A stretch of DNA of 64,000 nt from Thermoplasmata archaeon (GTDB taxonomy: Archaea; Thermoplasmatota; Thermoplasmata; Lutacidiplasmatales; UBA184): NCBI GenBank assembly GCA_022749815.1, contig JAKIWV010000004.1:1-64000 (forward strand). Reading direction: 5' to 3'. Both the position numbers and the translations under genes were made by a program. The notes under the pieces were generated by a model that had not been told where the DNA came from, searched no databases, and saw only the letters and a program-made list of their open reading frames with translations. Positions 1 through 8,610 of the stretch are shown here, piece after piece (positions within the stretch are counted from its first letter, which is position 1; the number at the start of each line of letters is the position of its first letter).

Positions 1-1
1 G

Positions 2-2110
2 CCGGTGGCGGCGACATCGACGGCCTCCTCGACGGTGACGGTGAGCTCGGTGTTGACGACGCCCGCTGTGCCAACAGTGAGCGCGACGGTGTTGGACGTC
101 AACCAGGTGTTGACGGTGACGGGGACGATCCCATCGACGGGAACGTCGACCTACTCGTGGCAGTGGCTGACCTCGATCAATGGCGGGAGCTACGCGGCGG
201 CGACGCAGTGCGCGGTGAACAGCGGCAGTGGAGCGGCGGGAGGGGCCACGGAGACGTGCAGCATCGCGGCGAGTACGCTGACGGTGGGGAACACGTATGC
301 GTTCGAGCTGAAGGTGACAGACGGCGCGACGACGCCGGAGACACAGACTTCGTCATCCTCTTCCACGGTAACAGTGCACCTGGCGTTGACGGCGCCGGGG
401 GCGCCGATGGTGAGTGCAACGGCGTTGGACGCCGACCAAATGTTGACGGCTACCGGGACGATCCCGTCGACGGGGACGTCGACCTACGCCTGGCAGTGGC
501 TGATCGCGGTCAACGGCGGGAGCTACGCCTCGGCGACGCAGTGCGCGGTGAACAGCGGCAGCGGAGCGACGGGAGGCGCCCCGGAGACGTGCATGATTCC
601 GGCCGGCGCGCTCACTGCCGGTAATGCCTACAACTTCGAGCTACAAGTAATGGACAGCGCTACGACGCCGGCAACGGCGACGTCGGCGGCGTCATCGGCA
701 GTTTTGGTGCACTTGGCGTTGACGGCGCCGACCGCGCCAACGGTGAGCGCGACGACGTTGGATGTCAACCAGGTGTTGACGGTGACGGCTACGATCCCAT
801 CGTCGGGGACGGCCCCGTATCAGTTTGAGTGGCTGCTCTCGATCGGCTCCGGCTACAGCAAGGCGACGGTATGCGGCACGCCGAGCGGTAGCGGAGCGAG
901 TGTCAATGCCTTGGAGACCTGCAGCATCTCGGCAAGCACTCTGACGGCAGGTAACACCTACACGTTCGAGCTGCAGGTGAACGACAGTGCGTCAACGCCA
1001 GAGACGCAGACCTCGACCGCGTCGCGCTCGGTGTCGGTGGCCTTCGCGCTGACGGCGCCCGCGGCGCCGACGGTGAACGCGACGGTATTCGACGTTGACC
1101 AAGCGTTGACAGTGACGGGGACGGTCCCGTCCACGGGGACATCGACTTACTCCTGGCAGTGGCTGATTTCGATCAATGGCGGGATCTACGCGTCGGCTAC
1201 GCAGTGCGCGGCGAATAGCGGCAGCGGAGGGATGGGAGGCGCCACGGAGACCTGCAACATCGCGGCGAGCACGCTGACGCCGGGCAACACTTTCACGTTC
1301 GAGCTGCAGATAACGGACAGCGCGACGTCGACCGAGACGCAGACGTCGTTACCCTCATCTACAGTGACTGTGAACTCGGTTTTGACGGCGCCGGCCGCGC
1401 CGACGCCGAGCGCGAATGCGTTGGATGTCAAACAGGCGTTGACGGTGACGGGAAAGGTTCCGTCGTCGGGAACGTCGACCTACTCGTGGCAGTGGCTAAT
1501 CTCGATCAATGGCGGGAGTTACGCATCGGCGACGCAGTGCGCGGTGAACAGCGGCAGCGGGGCGAGCGGAGGTGCGACGGAGACCTGTAGCATCGCGGCG
1601 AGCACGCTGACGGTGGGGGCCACGTATGCCTTCGAGTTGAAGGTGACGGACAGCTCGATGTCGCCTGAGAGCCAGACGTCCGCGGGGTCTTCAGCCGTGA
1701 CGGTGACGACACCGTCGAGCTCCTCGGGGTTCGGGATCTACGCTGGAATCGCCATCGGTGCGATCGCGGCAGTTGCCCTCCTGGCCCTCTTTGTCTTGCG
1801 CCGGCGTCGGTCGCACCCCGCGGCTGCACTCTCGACGCAGGCCGGGGACGAAAGACCAACGGCCGCTCCGGGCGTCGAGCCACTCCAGACGACACCGTCC
1901 TACGCGGAGGCTGCACCGGCCTACTTCGAGACACCTCAGGGCATCGACACGGCCGCGCCCACGGCTGCCACTGCTGGAGAAGCCGAGCCCGACCTCAACT
2001 TGGTGATTGCGGAACTGGAGAAGATCAGTGCAGATATCTTGAAACGCTCTCCGAAGAAGGCCCCCGGGGTCAATACTGAGGATCAGCCCGGCGAAGACGC
2101 GGTCCACTGA
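2..2110 (+). CDS. Cell-surface repeat protein with C-terminal membrane anchor (5' end outside window)
   Basis: The reading frame is open from the window edge, so the N-terminus and any signal peptide are missing. What is visible is five repeats of about 110 residues, each starting LTAPxAPTVSA and carrying TYSWQWL, a QCAxNSGSG and ETCxI cysteine pair (probable disulfide) and a TFELQVTDS strand. This is the pattern of an extracellular Ig-like or PKD-like beta-sandwich. A Ser-rich linker leads to one hydrophobic helix (about residues 577-599, GIYAGIAIGAIAAVALLALFVL) followed by RRRR, the usual stop-transfer arrangement, and then a roughly 95-residue acidic tail in the cytoplasm. Likely a surface or adhesion protein anchored by its C-terminus. 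The specific function is unknown. Confidence 0.75.
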   Translation, partial: PVAATSTASSTVTVSSVLTTPAVPTVSATVLDVNQVLTVTGTIPSTGTSTYSWQWLTSINGGSYAAATQCAVNSGSGAAGGATETCSIAASTLTVGNTYAFELKVTDGATTPETQTSSSSSTVTVHLALTAPGAPMVSATALDADQMLTATGTIPSTGTSTYAWQWLIAVNGGSYASATQCAVNSGSGATGGAPETCMIPAGALTAGNAYNFELQVMDSATTPATATSAASSAVLVHLALTAPTAPTVSATTLDVNQVLTVTATIPSSGTAPYQFEWLLSIGSGYSKATVCGTPSGSGASVNALETCSISASTLTAGNTYTFELQVNDSASTPETQTSTASRSVSVAFALTAPAAPTVNATVFDVDQALTVTGTVPSTGTSTYSWQWLISINGGIYASATQCAANSGSGGMGGATETCNIAASTLTPGNTFTFELQITDSATSTETQTSLPSSTVTVNSVLTAPAAPTPSANALDVKQALTVTGKVPSSGTSTYSWQWLISINGGSYASATQCAVNSGSGASGGATETCSIAASTLTVGATYAFELKVTDSSMSPESQTSAGSSAVTVTTPSSSSGFGIYAGIAIGAIAAVALLALFVLRRRRSHPAAALSTQAGDERPTAAPGVEPLQTTPSYAEAAPAYFETPQGIDTAAPTAATAGEAEPDLNLVIAELEKISADILKRSPKKAPGVNTEDQPGEDAVH
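51..1705 (+). repeat. Five tandem ~331-bp coding repeats
   Basis: Repeat units begin near 51, 384, 717, 1048 and 1380, each at the motif TTGACGGCGCC or a close variant, giving a period of about 331 bp. Units 1, 2, 4 and 5 are very similar at DNA level; unit 3 is the most diverged, with QFEWLLSIGSGYSKA in place of SWQWLxSINGGSYAxA. Such arrays expand and contract by recombination and are prone to assembly collapse. Confidence 0.85.
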
Positions 2111-2359
2111 GGCGTCCGTCAGCAGTGCCCCGCGGTTTGGGCGGCGTCGAGGAGTCCGCCGAGGGTAGTGGACTCACTGCTTCAACGACAGAAAGCTGGC
2201 ATCCTCGCGGATCGAGGTCGCCTGAGGGAGGCGGGGTACTGTCGGGAGGGTCGATCGAAGCCCAAGGATGTGTCTACATCCTCGTTCGGTGCCATCGGTT
2301 TCGGACGCGATCGCGGGATTAGGTCCATCGAACTGCCGTGGGGGAGGCCCCGAAGAGGA
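2111..2359. other. Intergenic, no gene seen
   Basis: About 250 bp between the surface protein and tRNA-Arg. Short open frames exist but have no recognisable content and no start-site signals. No structured RNA was recognised. Confidence 0.5.
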
Positions 2360-2469
2360 CGCCCGTGCTGGGATTCGAACCCAGGTCTGAGGCTCCGCAG
2401 GCCTCTAGGATAATCCAGTGTAGCGGGACCGGCGCTTCTCCACCGGTTCCGTAGCTACCCCACACGGGC
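2360..2469 (-). tRNA. tRNA-Arg(GCG) with ~34-nt insertion in the D arm
   Basis: On the minus strand the acceptor arms GCCCGTG (2469-2463) and CACGGGC pair, followed by discriminator G. The T arm is CTGGG-TTCGAAT-CCCAG. The anticodon arm is GAGGC-CTGCGGA-GCCTC, giving anticodon GCG (Arg, CGC codons). CCA is not encoded. The gene is 110 nt instead of about 76. The excess is a GC-rich hairpin (2425-2450) bounded by GTAGC/GCTAC inside what should be the D loop. Removing about 34 nt leaves a normal-sized tRNA, so this is best read as a non-canonical archaeal intron with a bulge-helix-bulge-like junction. Confidence 0.8.
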
Positions 2470-2554
2470 GCCGGAAGCTCCGCTTGTCCTCCGGGCGCGC
2501 CGAAGGGGGCGCTCTATAAAAGACCGGGGACGCCGGCACTTCTCCGCCGTTCCA

Positions 2555-2564
2555 GATTTAATAG
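2555..2564 (+). promoter_or_regulatory. TATA box of the gatD operon
   Basis: GATTTAATAG stands out in a GC-rich stretch and lies about 65 bp before the GTG start of gatD, which would give a leader of roughly 40 nt. Confidence 0.45.
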
Positions 2565-2624
2565 CCGAAGAGTCTGCGTCGTGCAACGCGGTCGTCCGCA
2601 CGCGGCCCGACCGGGAGCTGAGCA

Positions 2625-3941
2625 GTGGGAGAGCCGACGGTTGATCCGCGCCGGAAACTCGCCAAGCTTCCGACCGGATCCGAAGTGGAAATCACCCGGC
2701 CCGACGGTCGGACCTGGCACGGGATCCTGGTGCCCGCGACCGAGTTTTCCGCAGAAAACGTAGTCGTGCTCAAGCTGGCCACGGGCTACAATGTCGGGCT
2801 CGCCATCACCGAGAGGGACGTCCTCACGGTAATCGAGAGGGCGCGCCGTCCGAGAACCTCGAAGCCATCGGGACCCGTCGCTATCTCCCCACCGCCCCCC
2901 GCGACCCCGTGGGTCGCCCTTCTGACCACGGGGGGAACGATTGCCTCACGGGTCGACTACCAGACCGGTGGCGTAAAGCCGGTACGAGATGAGCGAGAGA
3001 TTCTGGAGTCGTTCCCAGCGCTTGACGCCGAGGGGCCTGTTCGCGTTGTCCCGGTGTTCGAGCGGTTCAGCGAAGACATCGTCCCCTCGGACTGGGTGGC
3101 TCTTGCCGAGAAGATCGGCGAGAGCTTCCGTCAGGGAGCCCGGGGGGTAGTCATCGCCCATGGGACCGACACTATGGGGTACACCGCGGCCGCCCTGAGC
3201 TTCATGGTCCGCGACCCTCCGGGGCCGGTCGTTCTGGTCGGTGCCCAACGCTCTCCCGACCGGCCGTCGTCGGATGGGTTCACGAACCTGCCTGCGGCGA
3301 TCCACCTGGCACGAACCGGCGATCTTGGCGAGGTCGTCGTCGTGATGCACGACGGTGTCTCCGATGATCGCTTCACCATTCACCGGGGCTCCCGGGTTCG
3401 AAAGATGCACTCCTCCCGACGGGACGCTTTTGAAAGCCGGAACGCTCCCCCGCTCGGTCACATCGAGGGGAAACGGATCCAACTGGGGTCGGAGGCCCGC
3501 CGCCCCTCGGGGTCACCGATCCGGGTCGACACTCGTCTCGACGCGCGGGCCGCGCTGGTCACGTACTACCCCGGCCTCTCCCCGATCCGGCTTCGTCGGT
3601 TCGTGCGAGCCGATCGGGGGCTCGTCCTCGCGGGTACCGGGCTGGGCCACGTGTCCCGGCTCCACATCCGAGCCTTGCGGCGGCTCATTACCAACGGCCT
3701 GATCGTCGCCATGACGACGCAATGCCTCGGCGGGGGCACTGATCCCTTCGTCTATTCGACCGGCCGGGAGCTCGTGCGAGAGGGAGTGGTCTACCTCGAC
3801 GACCTTCTCCCCGAAACCGCCTACGCGAAGATGCTCTGGGCACTGGGACAGGCCGACGACCCGGCCCGGGTGCGCGCCCTCCTGCTCGAGGATATCGCGG
3901 GCGAGTTCGTTCACCGTCGGCGGCTGGAGGGGGGTCCATGA
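2625..3941 (+). CDS. gatD: Glutamyl-tRNA(Gln) amidotransferase subunit D
   Basis: GatD is the glutaminase half of the archaeal GatDE complex, which converts Glu-tRNA(Gln) to Gln-tRNA(Gln). The 438-residue length is typical. The N-terminal ~75 residues form the small GatD-specific beta domain. The rest is an L-asparaginase-like fold with the two diagnostic active-site motifs TTGGTIASR (about 101-109) and AHGTDTMGYT (about 178-187), and a GAQRSPDRPSSDG segment. Start is GTG at 2625. Its stop overlaps the gatE start in an ATGA, so the two subunits are translationally coupled. Presence of GatDE implies that glutaminylation goes by the indirect route. Confidence 0.96.
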   Translation: MGEPTVDPRRKLAKLPTGSEVEITRPDGRTWHGILVPATEFSAENVVVLKLATGYNVGLAITERDVLTVIERARRPRTSKPSGPVAISPPPPATPWVALLTTGGTIASRVDYQTGGVKPVRDEREILESFPALDAEGPVRVVPVFERFSEDIVPSDWVALAEKIGESFRQGARGVVIAHGTDTMGYTAAALSFMVRDPPGPVVLVGAQRSPDRPSSDGFTNLPAAIHLARTGDLGEVVVVMHDGVSDDRFTIHRGSRVRKMHSSRRDAFESRNAPPLGHIEGKRIQLGSEARRPSGSPIRVDTRLDARAALVTYYPGLSPIRLRRFVRADRGLVLAGTGLGHVSRLHIRALRRLITNGLIVAMTTQCLGGGTDPFVYSTGRELVREGVVYLDDLLPETAYAKMLWALGQADDPARVRALLLEDIAGEFVHRRRLEGGP

Positions 3942-5815
3942 AGGCCGGTCTCGAGGTCCACCAGCAGCTCGCGACTCGCAAGCTGTTCTGCCCGTGCCCG
4001 TCCGAGCTCTCCGAAGAGGTCGAGGGAACGGTGCGACGGCGGCTCCGCGCCACTGGGGGCGAGCTCCGGGCGCTGGACCCCGCGGCGGCCTTCGAGTCCG
4101 CGCTGGGGCAATCGTTCGTCTACGAGGTCGTTCCGACCAGTTGCCTCGTCGAGCTGGACGAGGAACCTCCCCACGCCATCAACGCCGAGGCCCTCGACGT
4201 GGCCCTCACGGTCGCGCTCCTCCTGCACGCCACTCCGATCGACGAGATCCTGGTCATGCGGAAACTGGTGGTCGACGGCTCGAACACCAGCGGCTTCCAA
4301 CGCACCGCGCTGGTCGCTGTCAACGGCTGGGTCGAGGTCGGAGGCCACCGGGTCGCCATTGACACGATCTGCCTCGAGGAAGACGCAGCCCGCAAGGTTT
4401 CGGAGACCGGCGGCGAGGTACGCTATCGACTCGACCGACTTGGCATCCCGCTGGTCGAGGTCGCGACCGGGCCCGACCTCACATCCCCCGAACAGGTCCG
4501 GGAGGTCGCTCAGGCCATCGGCGCCTTGCTCCGGTCCACCCAACGGGTCCGTCGTGGGATCGGGACGATCCGGGAGGACCTCAATCTGTCGATCGAGGGG
4601 GGCACGCGGGTCGAGCTGAAGGGAGTCCAGGAGCTGCGACTCCTCCCCAAGTATTCCCGAGAGGAGATCGCGCGTCAAGAGATGCTGCTTCGGGCGAAGG
4701 AGGAGCTCCATCGCCGGGGCGCGAAGCCTCCGAGCGGCGGGCCCGTCGACGTGTCCGACCTGTTGCGCGACGCGGGTCCGGGGCCAGTGGCTTCCTCGCT
4801 CAAAAAGGGCGGCGTCGTCCTTGCGGCACCTCTACCCGGCTTCCACGGCCTTCTTGGCCGGTCGGCTGAGCCCGGCCCTCGGCTGGGTCGGGAATTGGCC
4901 GACTATGCACGTAGTGTCGGAGTCCGCGGGATCTTGCACTCCGACGAACTTCCCTCGGAGGGCGTAGAGGCCTCCCACGTCGAGGCGATTCGCCACCGAC
5001 TGTCGCTGGCGCCTCAAGATGCATTCGCCCTGGTGGCCTCGACCGACGCGGCTCAGGCGTTGGGAGCCCTTCAACGGGTCATCGGTCGCGCGGCTTTGGC
5101 GTGGGCCGGCGTTCCGCCGGAGACCCGGGACCCGCTCCCCGACGGGACCAGCCGGTACTCTCGTCCTTTGCCGGGCCGCGACCGGATGTACCCGGAGACC
5201 GACGTACCGCCGGTGACTTTATCCGTCGACCACCTCACCGCACTCGGGCGCCGTCTGCCCGAACGACCCGAGGAGACCCGCGAACGGATTCGCGGGCAAT
5301 ATGCTCTCTCCAACGAGGTGGCCGGAGTTCTCCTGCGGGAGGGAGAGGCCGACCGGTTCGAAGCGCTCGTTCGGAAGGGACACGCGCCGGCCCTCGTGGT
5401 CCGCCTGTTGACCCATGACCTTCCGGCGCTGGCGGCGGTTCCACGCGCCGAGCCGATGTCCGAGGCCTCGGAGACCGTCCTCGATACGATCCTGACGGCG
5501 TGGGAGAAGGGGCAGTTCGCCAAAGAGGGCGTGCAGCCGATGCTTGAGGGCGTCCTGGTCCATGGGCGCTCCCTCGTGGAGGCGGCTAGCTCCGCCGGCC
5601 TAGCCCCCATGTCACGCCCCGAACTCGAGGCGATCGTCGAAGGGGTCTTGGACCGAAACGACGCACTCTGGCGAGCCCGGGGGAAGGCCGCGCAATCGCC
5701 TCTCATGGGTGACGTGATGAGGGAGGTTCGTGGACGCCGCGACGGGAAGGAGGTTGCCGAAGTGCTCGAAAAGGCGCTCGTCCGCAGGCTCGAGGGGCTG
5801 GGCGGGGCGCGGTGA
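3938..5815 (+). CDS. gatE: Glutamyl-tRNA(Gln) amidotransferase subunit E
   Basis: GatE is the tRNA-binding, kinase/amidotransferase partner of GatD. The 625-residue protein opens with the GatB/GatE core (KAGLEVHQQLATRKLFCPCP, then EEDAARK around residue 148 and RLGIPLVEVATGPDL). It then has the GAD-type insertion that separates GatE from GatB (about 305-390, GFHGLLGRSAEPG...GILHSDELP), and ends in the helical YqeY-like tail domain. Overlaps gatD by 4 bp (ATGA) and the next gene by 4 bp (GTGA), so at least the first three genes here form one operon. Confidence 0.96.
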   Translation: MKAGLEVHQQLATRKLFCPCPSELSEEVEGTVRRRLRATGGELRALDPAAAFESALGQSFVYEVVPTSCLVELDEEPPHAINAEALDVALTVALLLHATPIDEILVMRKLVVDGSNTSGFQRTALVAVNGWVEVGGHRVAIDTICLEEDAARKVSETGGEVRYRLDRLGIPLVEVATGPDLTSPEQVREVAQAIGALLRSTQRVRRGIGTIREDLNLSIEGGTRVELKGVQELRLLPKYSREEIARQEMLLRAKEELHRRGAKPPSGGPVDVSDLLRDAGPGPVASSLKKGGVVLAAPLPGFHGLLGRSAEPGPRLGRELADYARSVGVRGILHSDELPSEGVEASHVEAIRHRLSLAPQDAFALVASTDAAQALGALQRVIGRAALAWAGVPPETRDPLPDGTSRYSRPLPGRDRMYPETDVPPVTLSVDHLTALGRRLPERPEETRERIRGQYALSNEVAGVLLREGEADRFEALVRKGHAPALVVRLLTHDLPALAAVPRAEPMSEASETVLDTILTAWEKGQFAKEGVQPMLEGVLVHGRSLVEAASSAGLAPMSRPELEAIVEGVLDRNDALWRARGKAAQSPLMGDVMREVRGRRDGKEVAEVLEKALVRRLEGLGGAR

Positions 5816-6333
5816 AGACATTGATCGCTGTCATCGGGGGCGAGAGTCCCCCGGCCGACGTTCTCTCGATCGCCGAAGAGGTGGGGCGTCGGATCGCCGA
5901 GGCGGGTGCCGTGGTCGTCTGTGGAGGTCTGGGGGGCGTGATGGAGGCCGTCTGCCGGGGTGCCCATTCGGCGGGCGGACTCACCATCGGCATCCTACCG
6001 ATGGGGCGTCGGTCGGATGCGAATCCTGAGGTCGACATCGCCATCCCCACGGGTCTCGGCGTCGCGCGCAACGTGCTCGTGGTCCTGAGCGGCCACGCTG
6101 TCATCGCGATCGACGGTTCGTTCGGAACCCTCACCGAGATCGCCCACGCCCTAGAGTTGAAGAAGCCGGTATTCGCGCTCGCCAGTTGGGATCTGGAATC
6201 GGCCGGCATCGACCCCACCCGGTATGTTCGGGTGGAGAGCCCCGAGCGAGCGGTGCAACTGGCGCTCGAGGCGGCCCGGCGGCCGTCGGGCTCTCAGGAC
6301 CCGTTCCACGCGACCTCAGGGAGGGAGGGCTGA
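5812..6333 (+). CDS. LOG/TIGR00725-like nucleotide-binding protein
   Basis: A 173-residue Rossmann-type protein resembling the TIGR00725 family, related to the lysine-decarboxylase-like LOG proteins. The GGLGGVMEAVCRGA segment matches the GGxxGxMxA motif and GSFGTLTEIAHAL matches the PGGxGTxxE motif, with the first residues changed to DGS. LOG proteins bind or hydrolyse nucleotides (phosphoribohydrolase activity in cytokinin-activating members); the substrate in this branch is not known. Starts at GTG overlapping the gatE stop (GTGA). Its own stop overlaps the CTG proposed as start of the next gene. Confidence 0.8.
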   Translation: MKTLIAVIGGESPPADVLSIAEEVGRRIAEAGAVVVCGGLGGVMEAVCRGAHSAGGLTIGILPMGRRSDANPEVDIAIPTGLGVARNVLVVLSGHAVIAIDGSFGTLTEIAHALELKKPVFALASWDLESAGIDPTRYVRVESPERAVQLALEAARRPSGSQDPFHATSGREG

Positions 6334-7061
6334 CGTCCTCGGAGGCTCATCCACGACGACCGATCCGGGCGGTCGTCACTGACATCGACGGGACCCTGAC
6401 GGACGAAGCCCGCCGGCTGGACCTGGAGGCGCTGGCGGCGGTACGAAGAATGACCGAAGCCGGGGTCCCGGTCCTCCTCGCCACGGGGAATGTCCTTCCG
6501 ATCGCCTTAGCCCTCCACCGGTTTCTTGGCCTCGATACGCCGATCATCGCCGAGAACGGAGGCGTATTGTACCATCGGTCCGGCGGACGCGAAGTCGTCG
6601 AGCATTTGGCCGATCGACGGATCGCACTGGCCGCGTATCGTAGCCTCGTCCGGGCCGGTCTCCCGGTCCATCGACTGTTCACCGACCGGTGGCGGGAGAC
6701 CGAGGTGGCCGTCGAGGAGGGTCTCCCGGAACGGCGCATCCGCGCCGTACTGAGGGGCCAGCCGGTCCTCGTGGAGAGCACAGGGTTCGCCGTCCATCTC
6801 CTCCAGCGGGGCGCCGGGAAGCTCCCCGCCCTTCGCCGGGCGCTCGGTCATATGGGCTTGATTCCGGGGGACTGCATGGCCGTCGGCGACGGCAACAATG
6901 ACGTGGCGATGCTCCGGGCCTCCGCCTGGGCTGTGACCTTCCCTTCCGGAAGTGCCCGAGCGCGTCGCGTCGCGGATTATGTGACCCGCGCCGAGTACGG
7001 TCGCGGTTTCGTCGAAGCCGTTATCCATGCGGGCGTTGTCCCCCCGCCAGTTCCTGGGTGA
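6330..7061 (+). CDS. HAD-superfamily phosphatase, archaeal phosphoglycolate-phosphatase type (probable CTG start)
   Basis: HAD hydrolase with cap type IIB. Motif I VVTDIDGTLTD lies near the N-terminus, motif II is LATGNV, and motif IV is GDGNNDVAML. It most resembles archaeal phosphoglycolate phosphatases, but sugar-phosphate relatives share these motifs. No ATG, GTG or TTG lies between the upstream gene and motif I. The only nearby initiation candidate is CTG at 6330-6332, which forms a CTGA overlap with the previous stop exactly like the ATGA/GTGA couplings upstream and is preceded by GGGAGGGAGGG. From that start the protein is 243 residues. The alternative is TTG at 6186, adding 48 residues without family resemblance. 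Confidence 0.85.
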   Translation: MTSSEAHPRRPIRAVVTDIDGTLTDEARRLDLEALAAVRRMTEAGVPVLLATGNVLPIALALHRFLGLDTPIIAENGGVLYHRSGGREVVEHLADRRIALAAYRSLVRAGLPVHRLFTDRWRETEVAVEEGLPERRIRAVLRGQPVLVESTGFAVHLLQRGAGKLPALRRALGHMGLIPGDCMAVGDGNNDVAMLRASAWAVTFPSGSARARRVADYVTRAEYGRGFVEAVIHAGVVPPPVPG

Positions 7062-7069
7062 TGTGATTG

Positions 7070-7273
7070 ATGCTCGTGGGGAGCTGTAGCAAGTGCGGAG
7101 CCCCGGCGACGCTCGGGTGCACGATTTGCGGCCGCACATATTGCCACAAATGCCTCGATTCCGACGAACGACGCTGCTCCGACTGCCTTTCGGTCGAGAA
7201 GCGGCAGAAGGGCATTCCGGTGCCCGGACAGCCTCCGTCGCGGAAGCTCTCGCCCCGCGTTCTCCTCAAGTAG
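7070..7273 (+). CDS. Small double zinc-finger protein
   Basis: A 67-residue protein almost filled by Cys pairs: CSKCGAPATLGCTICGRTYCHKCLDSDERRCSDC. Spacing CxxC-x8-CxxC-x4-CxxC-x8-CxxC is consistent with two interleaved zinc sites, as in HIT-type or B-box-like fingers. The tail is basic. Start taken at ATG 7070 (a TTG immediately precedes it). It follows the phosphatase by 8 bp, so it probably shares its transcript. Role unknown. Confidence 0.7.
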   Translation: MLVGSCSKCGAPATLGCTICGRTYCHKCLDSDERRCSDCLSVEKRQKGIPVPGQPPSRKLSPRVLLK

Positions 7274-7318
7274 GCCAGTCCGCGCCAGGCGCCGGCGCGG
7301 GACTCGTCGGTAGATTCC

Positions 7319-7672
7319 TCAATACGAATAGCCGGGGAGCACGAACTTGCCCGGGGGGGACCGTTGAGCCAACCAGAGCATGACGATCCCGACAACGCCG
7401 GCGATGAGCCCGAGCGCCACGACGCCCCACGCGTAACTGCCCAGTGCCGGGTAGATTCGCCAGGGCCCGATGGCCTGCCCCGTCGCCGGAGCCATGCGAT
7501 GGAGCGCGATGTTCAGAACGACCCCGAGACCCGGGCCGATGGTCAGCAGCAGGACACCGCCGACGCGATACCCAATTCGCTCGTCGCCCCCGCGGTCTTC
7601 GGGCGGAACCGCCGGGCTCTCGTCGAGGTCGGTCACGGTACGTTCGACGGTACGGGACCCCCGGGCCCACAT
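7319..7672 (-). CDS. Small membrane protein, two predicted helices
   Basis: A 117-residue protein with a polar, acidic N-terminus, then two hydrophobic stretches (VGGVLLLTIGPGLGVVLNIAL and YAWGVVALGLIAGVVGIVMLWLA) and a short tail KFVLPGYSY. I do not recognise the family. It converges on the zinc-finger gene. The reverse-strand frame over this region has no coherent content. Start at ATG 7672 is the only good one upstream of the first helix. Confidence 0.55.
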   Translation of the reverse strand: MWARGSRTVERTVTDLDESPAVPPEDRGGDERIGYRVGGVLLLTIGPGLGVVLNIALHRMAPATGQAIGPWRIYPALGSYAWGVVALGLIAGVVGIVMLWLAQRSPPGKFVLPGYSY

Positions 7673-7741
7673 ATTCCTTGGGGCCGCCGGTAGTACTCGG
7701 GTAACGCCGGGTTCATCCCCCCAAGAGGGCTACGTACGTCG

Positions 7742-8260
7742 ATGGCGACCCCGACGCCGAACGACCCGACGGGCTGGGCATCGCTGGGCCATCGCCTGGA
7801 CCAGGCGCGGAACTACGACGATGTGTTCACCGTCGTCCGCGAATCGGTCCGACGAGTACTCGGCCGAGAGCGGGTCGGTCTCGGGCTCGGGTTGAGCGAA
7901 CTGCCGGCGCAGGTCGGGGCGTACTGGCAGGTCACCGGAAACATCATCGTGCTCAACGAACGGTTGATCCGCGTCCTCGACGCAACGGAACCCCAGGCCC
8001 AGCGCACCGCGTTTCTCTACGTCGTGATTCTCCACGAGTATCTCCACAGCCTGGGGTTTCTCGACGAGCGGAGGGACCGGGAGGTCGTTTCCCGGGTCGC
8101 CACACAGGCTCTGGGAGAGGACCACGCGGCCGCGGTGCTGGCTCGGGGGGACCTTTGGGAAATCTTCCCCCAGCTCCGGGGCGCGGGCACCGGAGACGGC
8201 CAGCGCGTCAAGATCGTGCGGGGATTCGATTCGGAGTCGACGAACCGCTACATCCGCTGA
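7742..8260 (+). CDS. Minimal HExxH metallohydrolase-like protein
   Basis: A 172-residue protein with the zinc-protease signature VILHEYLHSLGF at about residues 97-108, followed 20-30 residues on by ALGEDHAAAV, which may supply a third ligand. No signal peptide or membrane helix. The upstream part (NYDDVFTVVRESVRRVLGRERVGLGLGL...GAYWQVTGNIIVLNERLI) resembles the beta-sheet edge of minimal zincins. Likely a cytoplasmic zinc peptidase or a zinc-binding relative. The family was not identified. Confidence 0.65.
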   Translation: MATPTPNDPTGWASLGHRLDQARNYDDVFTVVRESVRRVLGRERVGLGLGLSELPAQVGAYWQVTGNIIVLNERLIRVLDATEPQAQRTAFLYVVILHEYLHSLGFLDERRDREVVSRVATQALGEDHAAAVLARGDLWEIFPQLRGAGTGDGQRVKIVRGFDSESTNRYIR

Positions 8261-8334
8261 GCCGGCGACCTCGTCCATCGCCGGCCCGCCCGTCGCACCG
8301 AACGTTTATCCCGGGCGGCTCATCGTCATAGGTC

Positions 8335-8610
8335 GTGGGGCCATTTAGCCGAGAAAATCCCGCGCCAGTTCTCCTCGGAGTGGCAGCCCTCTTCGTGGGG
8401 GCCGGCGTTTTGCAGCTCCCCCTGTGGGGCGGGGGCCACTCCTTGATCGAATTCGGCTTCGCCTCGATTCTCCTGGGGGGTGGTCTTTGGATGCTCAGTG
8501 AGTGGATGGATGCTCTCGAAAATGCGCTCACTCCGGGCGTCCTCCTCGGCCTTCCCCTGCTCGGGGTGGGGTGGAATCAGCTGAGCGCGGCCGGCGGTAA
8601 CCTCCTGTGA
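8335..8610 (+). CDS. Small hydrophobic membrane protein
   Basis: A 91-residue protein with hydrophobic segments PVLLGVAALFVGAGVLQLPLW, LIEFGFASILLGGGLWML and PGVLLGLPLLGVGW. Start GTG 8335 is about 30 bp after a GTTTATC TATA-like element, as expected for a leaderless transcript. No family recognised. Confidence 0.5.
   Translation: MGPFSRENPAPVLLGVAALFVGAGVLQLPLWGGGHSLIEFGFASILLGGGLWMLSEWMDALENALTPGVLLGLPLLGVGWNQLSAAGGNLL

Noticed and set aside
2125-2413. Small plus-strand frames between the surface protein and tRNA-Arg
   Set aside because: No start signals and no recognisable content; they run into the tRNA.
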